In this document: one piece after another, positions 11,093 through 22,998 of the stretch
Layout of the letters: every line of letters begins with the position of its first letter
Position numbering within the stretch: the first letter of the stretch is position 1
Source: Mimachlamys varia
Lineage: Eukaryota; Mollusca; Bivalvia; Pectinida; Pectinidae
DNA length: 64,000 nucleotides
Reading direction: 5' to 3'
Assembly: GCA_947623455.1 (NCBI GenBank)
Contig: OX392527.1
Span: 12,892,001 to 12,956,000 of the forward strand
Notes under the pieces: generated by a model
Told to the model about the DNA's origin: nothing
Seen by the model: the letters and a program-made list of their open reading frames with translations, nothing else
Databases searched by the model: none
Translations under genes and position numbers: made by a program

Positions 11093-12996
11093 ACTGACAG
11101 TATCACCATATTCCTTAGTATGGTCCGACCAGAATGACCTGTCGTGTTGAACTTTGTTAAGCATATTTAATACGGTCGAGTCTATATTCATTTAGGGGAA
11201 ATAAGTGTATGTGTATATTTGTTACACTTTCAAAATAATGTACGCTTATGTCGGCATTGCAGATCAGTCATGTGGACTTAGTAGGTAGGTTACAGACCTC
11301 TACATGATGGTGTAACGAGTTCGAATGTTGGTGTGGTTCAATTTTCCTACATTCTCGTTTTTATTCAATTTCTTTATTTTTTAATTGGTCTGTTTAATGT
11401 GTATTTCCTATTCATTTTTTGTGTATATTGGATTTTTTATGGTTTTTATTTTTCGTTTTATTTTTTTCTTTCTATTTTTGTCCTTTTCTTTCCCCTGTTT
11501 TTTTTCTTTGGGGATATTATCATATACATGTATTTATTTATATGAGTTTGCTTACATTTCCAACATATACTAACTTATGAAACATTAATTGATCCCTTTT
11601 TTTTCAAAGAACTGCCAGTGTTAGCTGTTGTCTGGCTAATGAGCCCGTACTTATTACTTCACTTGTATATTTGATGTTTTATGATGCAAAAAGTAAATGA
11701 AGTCACATAACATTTAACGAGCCTTTTATTAAGCTTACATTGGTTGTACGTCATGTCCTCAATGCGCGATACATCAATGAAAAATTAAAACACCTATGTA
11801 CAAATGGAACTACCCACTTTGCATATTCCTACGAAAGGTCAACGCGACAGGTCATTCTGGTTTGCCTATATCATATATCATTTTATCCCGCTGATGGCGA
11901 AAACCTCTTTATCCCATTGGTTAAAACGTCACATGACACCATGGACGATCCCATATCAGGTCACTCAAAATTTGTATCATGTCACTAAATTCTGTATCAT
12001 GTCAGTAACAAGTTATTGTTCCTGAAAGGACTCTGTATTCAATAACAATCATGGATGCTAATAAACACTTCCGCCACACCACAAAAGATAAATTTGCCCG
12101 AAAATGCCAAAAAGAAAATTATGACAAATGTAAAGTGCCAGCGGTCACCCATCCAACTACTGACTGCGCTCACTGTTGCTGAATTATCTTGAGCGGGTCC
12201 GTGGGTTATATCCCATGGCTGGAAAAGCTAGCTTGCCAGTCAGGCAGTATTACTCCCTCATATACCTAGCTGGACATTACATTATTCCCCCTCTGAGTAG
12301 TCTCGTCCCGAGACTTGGTCTGGGAATCCGTAGGTTCTTCTCTGTGTCTCAATGCACCTTCCCAAACCACCGGGAACTGGCCTTACATGATCACACAGAG
12401 TCACTATGCTGTCACCAAATGTAACGTGCCGGCGGTCACTCATCCAACTACTGACCATGCTCACTGTTGATTAACTATCTTGAGCGGGTCCACGGGTTAT
12501 ACCGCATGACTGGAAAAGCTAGTTTGCCAGTTAGGCAGTATTTATCCCTCATGTACCTAGCTGGACATTACACTAAACTTTGATATGCAAAAAGAAAGCG
12601 GCCAGAATATTGAAAGCTCATTTCAGTGAAAAGGCCCAGGATACTAGGTTTGAAATGTTTGATGAGGTGAGGTTAGCAGAAACGTTGGGCCATTTCTATT
12701 TCATTTTTCCATATTGGGTAACTAACAAACTATGTAACTAATAATATAGAGAGGAACACCCTTTATTTGTACAAACTTGAAACCCTTTTTGTTCAAGACA
12801 ATCCCAAACTAATTTGGTCAAAATTGATTGAGAAGAAAGATTAACCTATTTTGCACTTACTTGGCAAATTGAGAACCATTTAGCCAATGATACTCAAAAC
12901 CAAATTCAGTCAAAATTCTCTCAGTCATTATAGATTAGCAGTGTTAAAAGGAAAAGGTTGACGGGTAAAGGAGAACAGACAGTTTGTGCTACTTAC
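11093..12996. other. Intron 16, mostly unique; ~155-bp direct duplication
   Basis: Mostly single-copy AT-rich intron, with a T-rich stretch at 11330-11520. A segment at ~12131-12285 is repeated in direct orientation at ~12422-12575 with ~85% identity: both contain 'catccaactactgac', 'atcttgagcgggtcc', 'ctggaaaagctag' and 'acctagctggacattac'. The two copies flank ~135 bp holding an imperfect palindrome CTCGTCCCGAGACTTGG. This may be a solo repeat pair or element ends. No domain is seen in any frame. Confidence 0.55.
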
Positions 12997-13189
12997 CCTA
13001 ACAACATGAGGAAATCGTTGTCTGTCTGAGAATGAACTGTGGCCAGATGTGCTTTGGAATTTCCACAACAATAGTCAGCTGCTATTGGAGGTTTTATATC
13101 AGTAACAATATCTCTGAACGCATTAACAATAACTTTATAACAATGATTGTCATAGAAAATCCAGCTGGTGTCTGGACATCCCGGCGCCT
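12997..13189 (-). CDS. Lectin gene exon 16: N-terminal part of CTLD-e
   Basis: Exon of 193 nt, phase 1 in and phase 2 out. Acceptor TGCTGTTACAG before 13189; donor TTAGG|GTAAGT. It starts APGCPDTSWIFYDNHCYKV, the classic CP..W....CY start of a C-type lectin domain with its first disulphide pair, then ADYCCGNSKAHLATVHSQ and DFLMLL. It joins exon 17 as G-LKRSTRWIG. The intron falls before the WIG motif, in a different phase from the other CTLDs of this gene. The acceptor has been copied tens of times into the adjoining array. Confidence 0.87.
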
Positions 13190-16054
13190 CTGTAACAGCA
13201 ATAACAATTGAGTCTATATAAACACTGTCTCTGTAACAGTTATAACAACTAGTGAGTCAATAGAAACATTGTCTCTGTAACAGTAATAACAACTAGTGAG
13301 TCAATGGAAACATTGCCTCTGTAACAGTAATAACAACTAGTGAGTCAATGGAAACATCGCCTCTGTAACAGTAATAACTAGTGAGTCAATGGAAACGCTG
13401 TCTCTGTAACAGTAATAACAACTAGTGAGTCAATAGAAACATTGCCTCTGTAACAGTAATAACTAGTGAGTCAATATAAACAGTCTCTGTAACATTAATA
13501 ATAACTAGTGAGTCAATAGAAACACTGTCTCTGTAACAGTAAGAACAACTAGTGAGTCAATAGAAACACTGTCTCTGTAACAGTAATAACAACTAGTGAG
13601 TCAATGGAAACATTGCCTCTGTAACAGTAATAACTAGTGAGTCAATATAAACAGTCTCTGTAACATTAATAATAACTAGTGAGTCAATAGAAACGCTGTC
13701 TCTGTAACAGCAATAACAACTAGTGAGTCAATGGAAACGCTGTCTCTGTAACAGTAATAACTAGTGAGTCAATATAAACACTGTCTCTGTAACAGTAATT
13801 ACAACTAGTGAGTCAATAGAAACATTGTCTCTGTAACAGTAATAACAACTAGTGAGTCAACGGAAACACTGTCTCTGTAACAGTAATAATAACTAGTGAG
13901 TCAATAGAAACATCGCCTCTGTAACTGCAATAACAACTAGTGAGTCAATAGAAACATTGTCTCTGTAACAGTAATAACAACTAGTGAGTCAATAGAAACA
14001 CTGTCTCTGTAACAGTAATAACAACTAGTGAGTCAATAGAAACATCACCTCTGTAACAGCAATAACAACTAGTGAGTCAATGGAAACACTGTCTCTATAA
14101 CAGTAATAACAACTAGTGAGTCAATGGAAACATCGCCTCTGTAACAGTAATAACAACTAGTGAGTCAATGGAAACATTGTCTCTATAACAGTAATAACAA
14201 CTAGTGAGTCAATAGAAACGCTGTCTCTGTAACAGTAATAACAACTAGTGAGTCAATATAAACACTGTCTCTGTAACAGTAATAACAACTAGTGAGTCAA
14301 TGGAAACATTGTCTCTGTAACAGTAATAACAACTAGTGAGTCAATGGAAACATCGCCTCTGTAACAGTAATAACAACTAGTGAGTCAATGGAAACATTGT
14401 CTCTGTAACAGTAATAATAACTAGTGAGTCAATATAAACACTGTCTCTGTAACAGTAATAACAACTAGTGAGTCAATGGAAACATTGTCTCTGTAACAGT
14501 AATAACAACTAGTGAGTCAATGGAAACATCGCCTCTGTAACAGTAATAACAACTAGCGAGTCAATGGAAACATCGCCTCTGTAACAGTAATAACAACTAG
14601 TGAGTCAATGGAAACATCGCCTCTGTAACAGTAATAACAACTAGTGAGTCAATGGAAACATCGCCTCTGTAACAGTAATAACAACTAGCGAGTCAATGGA
14701 AACATTGTCTCTGTAACAGTAATAACTAGTTAGTCAATAGAAACACTGTCTCTGTAACAGTAATAACAACTAGTGAGTCAATAGAAACACTGTCTCTGTA
14801 ACAGTAATAACAACTAGTGAGTCAATGGAAACACTGTCTCTGTAACAGTAATAACAACTAGTGAGTCAATAGAAACACTGTCTCTGTAACAGTAATAACA
14901 ACTAGTGAGTCAATAGAAACATTGTCTCTGTAACAGTAATAATAACTAGTGAGTCAATATAAGCACTGTCTCTGTTACAGTAATAACAACTAGTGAGTCA
15001 ATGGAAACGCTGTCTCTGTAACAGTAATAACAACTAGTGAGTCAATGGAAACGCTGTCTCTGTAACAGTAATAACAACTAGCGAGTCAATAGAAACATTG
15101 TCTCTGTAACAGTAATAACAACTAGTGAGTCAATGGAAACACTGTCTCTGTAACAGTAATAATAACTAGTGAGTCAATATCAACACTGTCTCTGTAACAG
15201 CAATAACAACTAGTGAGTCAATGGAAACGCTGTCTCTGTAACAGTAATAATAACCAGTGAGTCAATATAAACACTGTCTCTGTAACAGTAATAACAACTA
15301 GTGAGTCAATGGAAACACTGTCTCTGTAACAGTAATAACAACTAGTGAGTCAATGGAAACGCTGTCTCTGTAACAGTAATAACAACTAGTGAGTCAATGG
15401 AAACGCTGTCTCTGTAACAGTAATAACAACTAGTGAGTCAATGGAAACATTGTCTCTGTAACAGTAATAACAACTAGTGAGTCAATATAAACACTGTCTC
15501 TGTAACAGTAATAATAACTAGTGAGTCAATAGAAACACTGTCTCTGTAACAGTAATAACAACTAGTGAGTCAATATAAACACTGTCTCTGTAACAGCAAT
15601 AACAACTAGTGAGTCAATGGAAACGCTGTCTCTGTAACAGTAATAACAACTAGTGAGTCAATGGAAACATTGTCTCTGTAACAGTAATAACAACTAGTGA
15701 GTCAATATAAACACTGTCTCTGTAACAGTAATAACAACTAGTGAGTCAATGGAAACACTGTCTCTGTAACAGTAATAACTAGTGAGTCAATGGAAACATT
15801 GTCTCTGTAACAGTAATAACAACTAGTGAGTCAATATAAACACTGTCTCTGTAACAGTAATAACAACTAGTGAGTCAATAGAAACACTGTCTCTGTAACA
15901 GTAATAACAACTAGTGAGTCAACGGAAACGCTGTCTCTGTAACAGTAATAACAACTAGTGAGTCAATAGAAACATCGCCTCTGTAACAGTAATAACAACT
16001 AGTGAGTCAATGGAAACACTGTCTCTGTAACAGTAATAACAACTAGTGAGTCAA
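13178..16054. repeat. 46-bp minisatellite copying the exon-16 splice acceptor, ~62 copies
   Basis: Array of 46-bp units (some 43 bp, losing one 'aca') that starts at the exon-16 acceptor. On the minus strand each unit reads TTGTTATTACTGTTACAG|AG followed by ACAATG or GCGATG, then TTTCCATTGACTCACTAG. The real junction is TTGTTATTGCTGTTACAG|AG then GCGCCGG. Units ending GAGGCGATG share the 12 nt GTTACAGAGGCG with it. Every unit therefore carries a polypyrimidine-AG acceptor. Variant classes (ataaac, agaaac, ggaaac; attgtc, ctgtc, atcgcc) are interspersed, suggesting repeated conversion. Confidence 0.93.
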
Positions 16055-16774
16055 GGACTCGCACAACTATATAATTTAATATGAAAGTGTTTCATACATT
16101 TGTTGTTCCTTTATAAAATTAATTCCGGCTAATTACTGGGCCTTGAGGAAGTCCAACGAGGAACTGATGACATATATTTGCATTATATATACATTAAATG
16201 TACAGATACCGAAATTTTGAAAAATGTATACATTTGTACTTTTAATATATTTCCATGTTTTTGTGCGGATGTACAAAGGGTCATCAGTTTTGCACGTAAA
16301 CATACCAGAAAACTCGTTTTTTAGCCTTTGTAAGGTATGAATCTAGACAGTTGTCAGTAGTGTTCCACTTAAAGTTACTAGCTAAAATGTTTGGTAATAA
16401 AATATAGTAAATTATTTAGTTGTGCCAGTCCTCAATTGAAACTATCAGTATCACACTCAAGTGTTTCCCCTGTTTCCAGTTAATCCATGTATCCCTCACC
16501 GCTTATCTATTTACAAAATTATAGTTTTTTTTAGTTAATATGGATCATACATGCGACTTTAAAAATACAAGTTAAAATTATTTATTACACAACTTAAGAA
16601 TCATAATTATGAGTTATTAGTCTAAATATCAGTAAAGGTAATTGAATTGGACAATCTAAATAACAGACCCATAAGCAGTGTTATATGCTAGAAGTTGTTT
16701 CCAACTACAAGAGTCTAATCAGGCATAGAATTAATTCACTAAACCTTGAGATGTCTAGTATACATTACTCATAC
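16055..16774. other. Unique intronic sequence
   Basis: AT-rich, single copy. No repeat structure and no frame with a domain signature. It separates the 46-bp array from the EGF exon. Confidence 0.5.
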
Positions 16775-16933
16775 CTTCCATGCACATTGTTGAAAAACTG
16801 CCATCTGGTCCATTCTGGAACTTTCCTCCGGGACAGACACACTTACTGTTTACACAAACTGAGTCATTCAGACACAAGCCATCAACATTTCCATAGAGTG
16901 GCTCATTACATCCAATGCTTCCAATAGGTAAAA
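16775..16933 (-). CDS. Lectin gene exon 15: EGF-like domain
   Basis: Exon of 159 nt, phase 1-1. Acceptor ACATTTCTTACAG before 16933; donor GAAG|GTATGAG. Six cysteines in EGF-like order: GCNEPLY, DGLC, SVC, NSKCVCPGG, then STMC. The fourth and fifth are separated by one residue, as in EGF domains. It has the segment GKFQNGPDGS shared with the neighbouring EGF exon (GFFQIGPDGD), so exons 14 and 15 are a tandem duplication. Sequon NDS. No calcium-binding EGF consensus is seen. Confidence 0.82.
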
Positions 16934-17441
16934 CTGTAAGAAATGTACATATAACTATATGTTTGACTGCATTTTAAAGGGCAATTAAGCAAAGCTTGTT
17001 TACTTTTTTATAATATAACCAAATATTTTATAAAATTGTAGTTTGGTAATTCTTGTGAACTGTTCATACCGATATTTTGACAAAACTTTTACTTTTTAAA
17101 AATGCGGATTCATTAAATTGTCTCTTTTAGCCACACACTAAAGATAACATTTTACATCAGCATGACCTACATAAGCTGAACAACAGAACAAATTCAGTGA
17201 CCTATAGTATGTTGTAGGTTTGTCAAGATCATTGGTTTATATGCCAATACGTCACAACCCACTGTACTTTCAGAAAGGACATGTCAATTATGACTTTTAG
17301 AAGAAGCTGTTGAAAGGTTGATGCTATTTGCTGTATTTATACAAATTCAAGTTTTTGTGAAGTGGGCCTTTTCGTTTGAAAAACTTTCCTGTGCTCTTAT
17401 GCAACCAGTGCTCTACGATGGCACAGGAATACATATCTAAT
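16934..17441. other. Unique intronic sequence with decayed repeat fragment
   Basis: Mostly single copy. 17290-17400 ('gacttttagaagaagctgttgaaagg', 'aaattcaagtttttgtgaag') resembles the internal unit of the 4208-6092 element and is probably an old fragment of it. No coding signal. Confidence 0.45.
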
Positions 17442-18434
17442 AACAAGAATTCCACGGAAGTGGATGTGTAGCCTGCGCAGCAAGTTGGGAGATAAGTTTT
17501 TAGGAGCTATCTATGGATATGCTTTGTATCAGTTCAAAGTGGAATAGAACCAGTGACCTTGACCTTTGACCCTGAAACGCAATCCCAATCGAGCACTTTT
17601 GGTAAGGAAGCACTGTATGAAGTTTGAGTTTGATTGGCCCAGGAAAAGTGATTTTCTATTTACAGTAACAGTGACCTTGACCTTTGACCTTCGACCCTGA
17701 AAAACAATCCCAAGCGAGCACTTTTGGTAAGGAAGTACTCTATGAAGATTGAGTTTGATTGGCCCAAGGAAACTGAAGAAATCACATAGAAACCGATTTT
17801 CTATTTATAGCAAGTGACCTTGACCTTTGACCTTTGACCCTGAAAAGCATTCCCACGCAAGCACTTTTGGTAAGTAAACACTGAATGAAGTTTGAGTTTG
17901 ATTGGCCCAAGGAAACTCAAGTTATCGCACGGAAACCGATTTTCTATTTATAGCAACAGTGACTTTGACCTTTGACCTTTGACCCTGAAAAGCAATCTTA
18001 AGCGAGCACTTTTTGTAAGAAAGCACTGTATGAAGTTTGAGTTTGATTGGCCTACAGAAACTCAAGTTATCGCATGGAAACTGATTTTCTATTTATAGCA
18101 ACAGTGACCTTGACCTTTGACCCTGAAAAGCATTCCCACGCAAGCACTTTTGGTAAGTAAACACTGAATGAAGTTTGAGTTTGATTGGCCCAAGGAAACT
18201 CAAGTTATCGCACGGAAACCGATTTTCTATTTATAGCAACAGTGACTTTGACCTTTGACCTTTGACCCTGAAAAGCAATCTTAAGCGAGAACTTTTTGTA
18301 AGAAAGCACTGTATGAAGTTTGAGTTTGATTGGCCTAAGGAAACTCAAGTTATTGCACGGAAACTGTTGGTGCAGACGTCGCCGCCGACACCGCCGACAT
18401 AGTGATCTCTATATGTCGCCTTTTCAGGCGACAC
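17442..18434 (+). mobile_element. Pearl/HINE-like element, third family
   Basis: Starts AACAAGAATTCCACGGAAGTGG, that is AACAAGA followed by a small palindrome. Inside are about five ~135-150 bp units with 'gtgaccttgacctttgaccctgaaaag', 'gagcacttttggtaag', 'gaagtttgagtttgattggcc' and 'gattttctatttatag'. It ends in a hairpin TGTCGCCTTTTCAGGCGACA. No coding capacity. It lies in intron 14, plus orientation. The same end-plan occurs in the other AACAAGA elements of this window. Confidence 0.68.
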
Positions 18435-19354
18435 AAAAATATCCAAATGGACATGTATAAATAGTTCACAGAATGAAGCAGGTAGGTTATTTCTGGGATC
18501 TTTAAGTAAACCCTCTAATACAGCGAGCCGAGGTGATATGGAATTCTTCTCAACACAACACAAGTAAATAATTGAAGTACTGCATTTTTTAATGCCTCCG
18601 ACTACAAGAAGCGAGAGGAAAGCAATTCACTATATACAAGCATTTACAACGCTTCTGATGAGCTGGTCACAAACTCCTGGAGCAGAAACTCTAACAGTTT
18701 TATAAATAATCTCGGAAGTAGCAAATATAATGAAATTCATTGAATGGTCCACACTCTATCAAATCTTTTTTAAATTTTATAATATTAAATTGATACTAGC
18801 TGAACGTGACAAGATGGAGTAACAATTTCTATAATGACAACAACAAAGAAAATGCTAATGAATTAAGTACCGCTTACATAAAGATAGATAGAATTTATCT
18901 ATGTCATTATATTTACATCTCTTTCTTCTTCAAGTTTAGAAGGAGTTGCTGGGACAGGAAAAACCAGTTGTTAGTGACCAGTTACCGTAGCAACCACAAT
19001 TTTGAAATTTAAACAGCTGCATGGACATCTACACTTGTTCCCTAACATTCCTTTTTGCAAAAATTGGTTCACAAGTTTAGGAGGAGTGTCCGGACAAGAT
19101 GTGTCTGTAGACAGACAGACATTTTGATTCCAGTTATTGCTACATAATTATGTACATTTATAATACCCAGAGGGTTCCATTACTTTTATTGTTGACAGGA
19201 ACAAGATGATATATATGAAATCCCACTTACTTTGCAGGAACCAAGTTTTGGGTCAAAACTTTGATCAACATTTGAAATAATTTGCTAACAGAATTACTAG
19301 ATTTCCTGTTTGTATCAGTTCATAGTACATACCTGGTATATATATAATACATAC
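18435..19354. other. Intron 14 with a decayed repeat piece
   Basis: 18435-18900 is unique. About 18940-19130 ('gaaggagttgctgggacag', 'gttaccgtagcaaccacaatttt', 'acattcctttttgcaaaaattggttcac') is a decayed unit of the same repeat seen at 40390-40890, ending in an AGACAGACAGAC tract. No exon is seen before the EGF exon. Confidence 0.45.
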
Positions 19355-19501
19355 TTTGCACACATCTAGTTGCCATGTCACCGTCTGGTCCAATCTGGAA
19401 GAAACCTTCATCACAAACACAAGTTTCGTTGATGCACTGTGAGTTGATAGCACAGGGATATTGTCCATACTCGGAGCAGTTGTAAGTACCAACGGCCATC
19501 A
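19355..19501 (-). CDS. Lectin gene exon 14: EGF-like domain
   Basis: Exon of 147 nt, phase 1-1. Acceptor ACTGTTGACAG before 19501; donor CAAA|GTATGTA. Six cysteines: TYNCSEYGQYPC, NSQC, NETCVCDEGFF, then ATRC, with C-V-C as in EGF domains. Sequons NCS and NET. It is close in pattern to exon 15 (GFFQIGPDGD versus GKFQNGPDGS), indicating exon duplication. It follows CTLD-d (exons 12-13). Confidence 0.82.
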
Positions 19502-19661
19502 CTGTCAACAGTCAAGTTAGAAACAAGCCATGGTTTCATCTGTATTGAGTATAACTGGAGTATCACTCAAATGCTCTAAACAGAGCAGAACATTCATCTT
19601 TTATTTGTAATCAATGGATCATCTCTGTTTCTTATTACCATTACTGCATCTTGAGGAGGTT

Positions 19662-20539
19662 GACAAGAAGCACAGAGGGCCTGTATCGCTCACCTGGTTA
19701 CATTGGGGTCAGTCCCACCCTTAGTACAATTTTGAATCCTGTGCACCTAGGGATGCTTCCTACCAAATAAGGCTGTTTTCCAATCAGTGGTTATGGAGAA
19801 GAAGTCGCTTAAACCAATATAGCTAAATAATTATTTTCGGCCCCGCCACTCAGCCCCCTTACGGGGGTTAGTCCCACCATTAGTACAATTTTGAATCCTG
19901 AGCACCTAGGGAAGCTTCCTGCCAAGTATGGCTAATTTCCAATCAGTGGTTATGGAGAAGAAGTCGCAAATATCAATATAGCTAAATAATTCTTTTCGGC
20001 CCTGCCCCTCAGCCCCCTGGGCGGGTCAGTCCCACCAATAGTACAATTTTGAATCCATAGCACCTAGGGATGCTTCCTACCAAATAAGACTGATTTCCAA
20101 TCAGGTGTTTTGGAGAAGAAGTTGCTTAAACCAATATAGCTAAATAACTCTTTTTGGCCCCGCCCTCTCAGTCCCCTAGGGGGTCAGTCCCACCATTAGT
20201 TCAATTTTTAATCCTGAGCACCTAGGGATGCTTCTTGACAAATAAGTTTGATTTCCAATCAGTGGTTATGGAGAAGAAGTCCCTTAAACCAATATAGCTT
20301 AATAACCCTTTTTTGCCCCGCCCCTCAGCCCCCTAGGGGGTTAGTCCTACCATTAGTACAGTTTTGAATCCTGAGCACCTGAGCTTCCTGCCAAATTAGG
20401 TTGATTTCCTATCAGTGGTTATGGAGAAGAAGTCGTTTAAATAATTGCTGATGGACGGAGGATGGACGGATGACTGACAGACAACGGACGCCAAGGTATG
20501 GCATAAGCTCACCTCCGTCCTTCGGACCAGGTGAGCTAA
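19662..20539 (+). mobile_element. Pearl/HINE-like element related to the 4208 copy
   Basis: The 5' end (GACAAGAAGCACAGAGGGCC then TGTATCGCTCACCTGG) and 3' end (CATAAGCTCACCTCCGTCC, TTCGGACCAGGTGAGCTAA) match the ends of the 4208-6092 element, including the CTCACCTGG inverted arms and CTAA terminus. The inside is unrelated: about five ~158-bp units, each with 'gtcagtcccaccattagtac' and 'agcacctagggatgcttcc'. An ACGG-type tract (20452-20492) precedes the hairpin. The same termini with a different core is a notable feature of the family. Confidence 0.7.
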
Positions 20540-20737
20540 TAAAACCATGTATCGATCCAATTCAACATGTGATAACAGTTTTATTTATTCATATCAACTT
20601 GTGGAAACTAAAATACCAATTTAATGGGTTTTTTTTCAAATATTACTCTGTCATTTTGATATCATATTTATCAATAAGATTTTAACGATTCAACGCCAAG
20701 AAATTATTTGTACTATTTTCATTATTTCAATTGACAA

Positions 20738-21362
20738 ATAATGATGGGTAGTTATGATGGGTTGTGATGATGAATTGTTATGGTGGGTTGTTATGGTGGG
20801 TGGGTATGATTGGTAATTATGATGGGTGGTTATGATGGGTGGTTATGATGGGTAGTTATTATGGGTTGTTATGGTTTGTTGTTATGATCAGTTGTTATGA
20901 TTGGTAGTTAAGATGGGTCTTTATGGTTTGTTGTTATGATGGGTTGTTATGGTGGGTTGTTATGATGGGTTGTTATGGTGGGTTGTTATGGTGAGTTGTT
21001 ATGATGGGTTGTTATGGTGAGTTGTTATGATGGGTTGTTATGGTGGGTTGTTATGGTGAGTTGTTATGATGGGTTGTTATGGTGAGTTGTTATGATGGGT
21101 TGTTATGGTGGGTTGTTATGGTGAGTTGTTATGATGGGTTGTTATGGTGAGTTGTTATGATGGGTTGTTATGGTGGGTTGTTATGGTGAGTTGTTATGAT
21201 GGGTTGTTATGGTGAGTTATTATGATGGGTTGTTATGGTGGGTTGTTATGGTGAGTTGTTATGATGGGTTGTTATGGTGAGTTGTTATGATGGGTTGTTA
21301 TGGTGATTTGTTATGGTGATTTGTTATGATGGATTGTTATGATGGGTTGTTATGATGGATGG
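20738..21362. repeat. 13-bp minisatellite with a 65-bp higher-order unit
   Basis: Basic 13-mer ATGATGGGTTGTT with variants B (ATGGTGAGTTGTT) and C (ATGGTGGGTTGTT). From ~20940 to ~21300 the monomers follow the repeating order A-B-A-C-B, a 65-bp higher-order unit seen about five times. It lies in the intron between exons 13 and 14. Confidence 0.9.
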
Positions 21363-21870
21363 AAATGTGGATAGACTCTTTATTCCCCCAATTTGGCCCT
21401 GCCCTTTATATCTGATGGGACCAGAACATTTGTTAATCCAACTTTAGGTTCCCATGGCATAATGATGGCCCTGAGGGGAACAGATCCTTTTTTATCCAAC
21501 ATTAAGTTCCTTTGGCCTAATGTTGGGCCCCTAGGGGACCAGATCCTTTTTTATCCAACATTAAGTTCTTTTGGCCTAATGTCTGCTCAAGAGGGGACCA
21601 GTTAAATCATATACATTCATCATTATACAGAAGGGGCTCATATTGCCTTTGAGTAAACACATCATTTTGGCCCTTCCACCAAAGGGGGTCTTTTCTATTG
21701 TTTTTACAACAGGGAGTCCCCTTTGCCCAGTGATACTGAACCTGTTTGGTTTAGCCTGATTATCTACTCCGTAGGGTTCGGATTTCAACGAAAATTTGAC
21801 AGACAGATTGATGACAGTCGTCATGCAACAGCATAATCTCACTTGACCTTTGAGATAAAATCTTAAAAAA
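21363..21870. repeat. Decayed pearl-like repeat units
   Basis: Two to three degenerate ~65-bp units with 'cagatccttttttatccaacattaagttc' and 'ggccctgaggggaac', then to 21860 sequence that ends 'gacagacagattgatgacagtcgtcatgcaacagcataatctcacttgacctttgag'. That ending resembles the 3' end of the 4208/19662 elements with the hairpin decayed. The frames here are not genes. Confidence 0.5.
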
Positions 21871-21970
21871 AAGGGAATAAATGTGATAGCGGTGGTATTT
21901 ATCAGTTTACAATAAACTTCACATATAACAAGAAATGTATAATTAAAGCAAGATAATATTATATACTCAC

Positions 21971-22181
21971 TTTTTTTGAAGCAGACATATCTTTGATACA
22001 GTGCACAACTTTTTTCCACAAGAAAAGAGGTGGGAAAGTCAGTTTCATTGAAAATACTTGTGAGGGCGAGACAACTGGGCTGATCATCATATGGCACAGG
22101 TGACAGCCCATCCTCGATGCTGGGGAATGGCAGGTATTGGATCTCCGCATACTTATTGGTAGACCATGAGTAAACTGTTGG
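21971..22181 (-). CDS. Lectin gene exon 13: C-terminal half of CTLD-d
   Basis: Exon of 211 nt, phase 0 in and phase 1 out. Acceptor TTGAATTTCAG before 22181; donor AAAA|GTGAGTA. It completes CTLD-d: PTVYSWSTNKYAEIQYLPF, then PSCLALTSIFNETDFPTS, then KSCALYQRYVCFKK with the final three cysteines. No EPN or QPD motif; DDQPSC sits where the calcium loop would be. Sequon NET. It is separated from exon 12 by a 5.3-kb intron filled by a MITE and a 45-bp array. Confidence 0.85.
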
Positions 22182-22998
22182 CTGAAATTCAAAAAGGATG
22201 AGAATTAAAAAAATTTCAGAGACAGAGCAGGTGCTTTGTGCATACTGAAATTCATGTATATAAACACCAAGCGTTGACCAATCTATTGTCTGACTGGGGT
22301 GTTGCGAAGTGTAAAAACAATACCTGAAGTAGCCATGCAGGTGATCACCGCGAGCGATGTACATGTTATTATACGTATACATGATTAGCCAGATCTAGGT
22401 TCTATTGCCCAGGTGTTAAAAAACTGACACAGGTAACTCACCTGATCTATTATCAAATAGAATTCAGTAACAACAGAAGCCATTAAAGTAAGCAGAGTCT
22501 TAAACAATTTAATTACAGACACTCTTAAGCTTTTTCTTTTTATAAAAGTTATGGACGTAGAATCTAGATCCTAGACTATATTTAATAATATATATATATA
22601 CACATGTATGCATGCTAAGCAAATGGGGTTTTAATGATAAAAACAACACAGGGTTATGATAAGTGACAGGATGACAAATAAAAAGTCAGCTTATTTTTGA
22701 GATATATTTCACTGCAAGGAATCTAAGGCTTATTTACAAGTACGGTCTTTTTTCAAAGCCGGCATATTTTCAAGATACGTTTGATCGTAATACATCCAAG
22801 GATTATTTTCAAGATCGGCCTATTTTTGATTCAGGCTTATTATCAAGATTTCAGGGTATATATATAAGTATTATACTACACTCAGAAAACAGGGATGCAT
22901 CCTTAATAGATACCTGCTTCTGACTTACATCAGAAGAATGACAAAGCTTTTATCTAGGATAATTCATTCCATACCAGGAGAAATCCAATTCAAGTACT
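22182..22998. other. Unique part of intron 12
   Basis: Single-copy AT-rich sequence. 22690-22860 contains several 'cttatttttcaagat' type degenerate repeats. No domain is seen. Confidence 0.45.
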
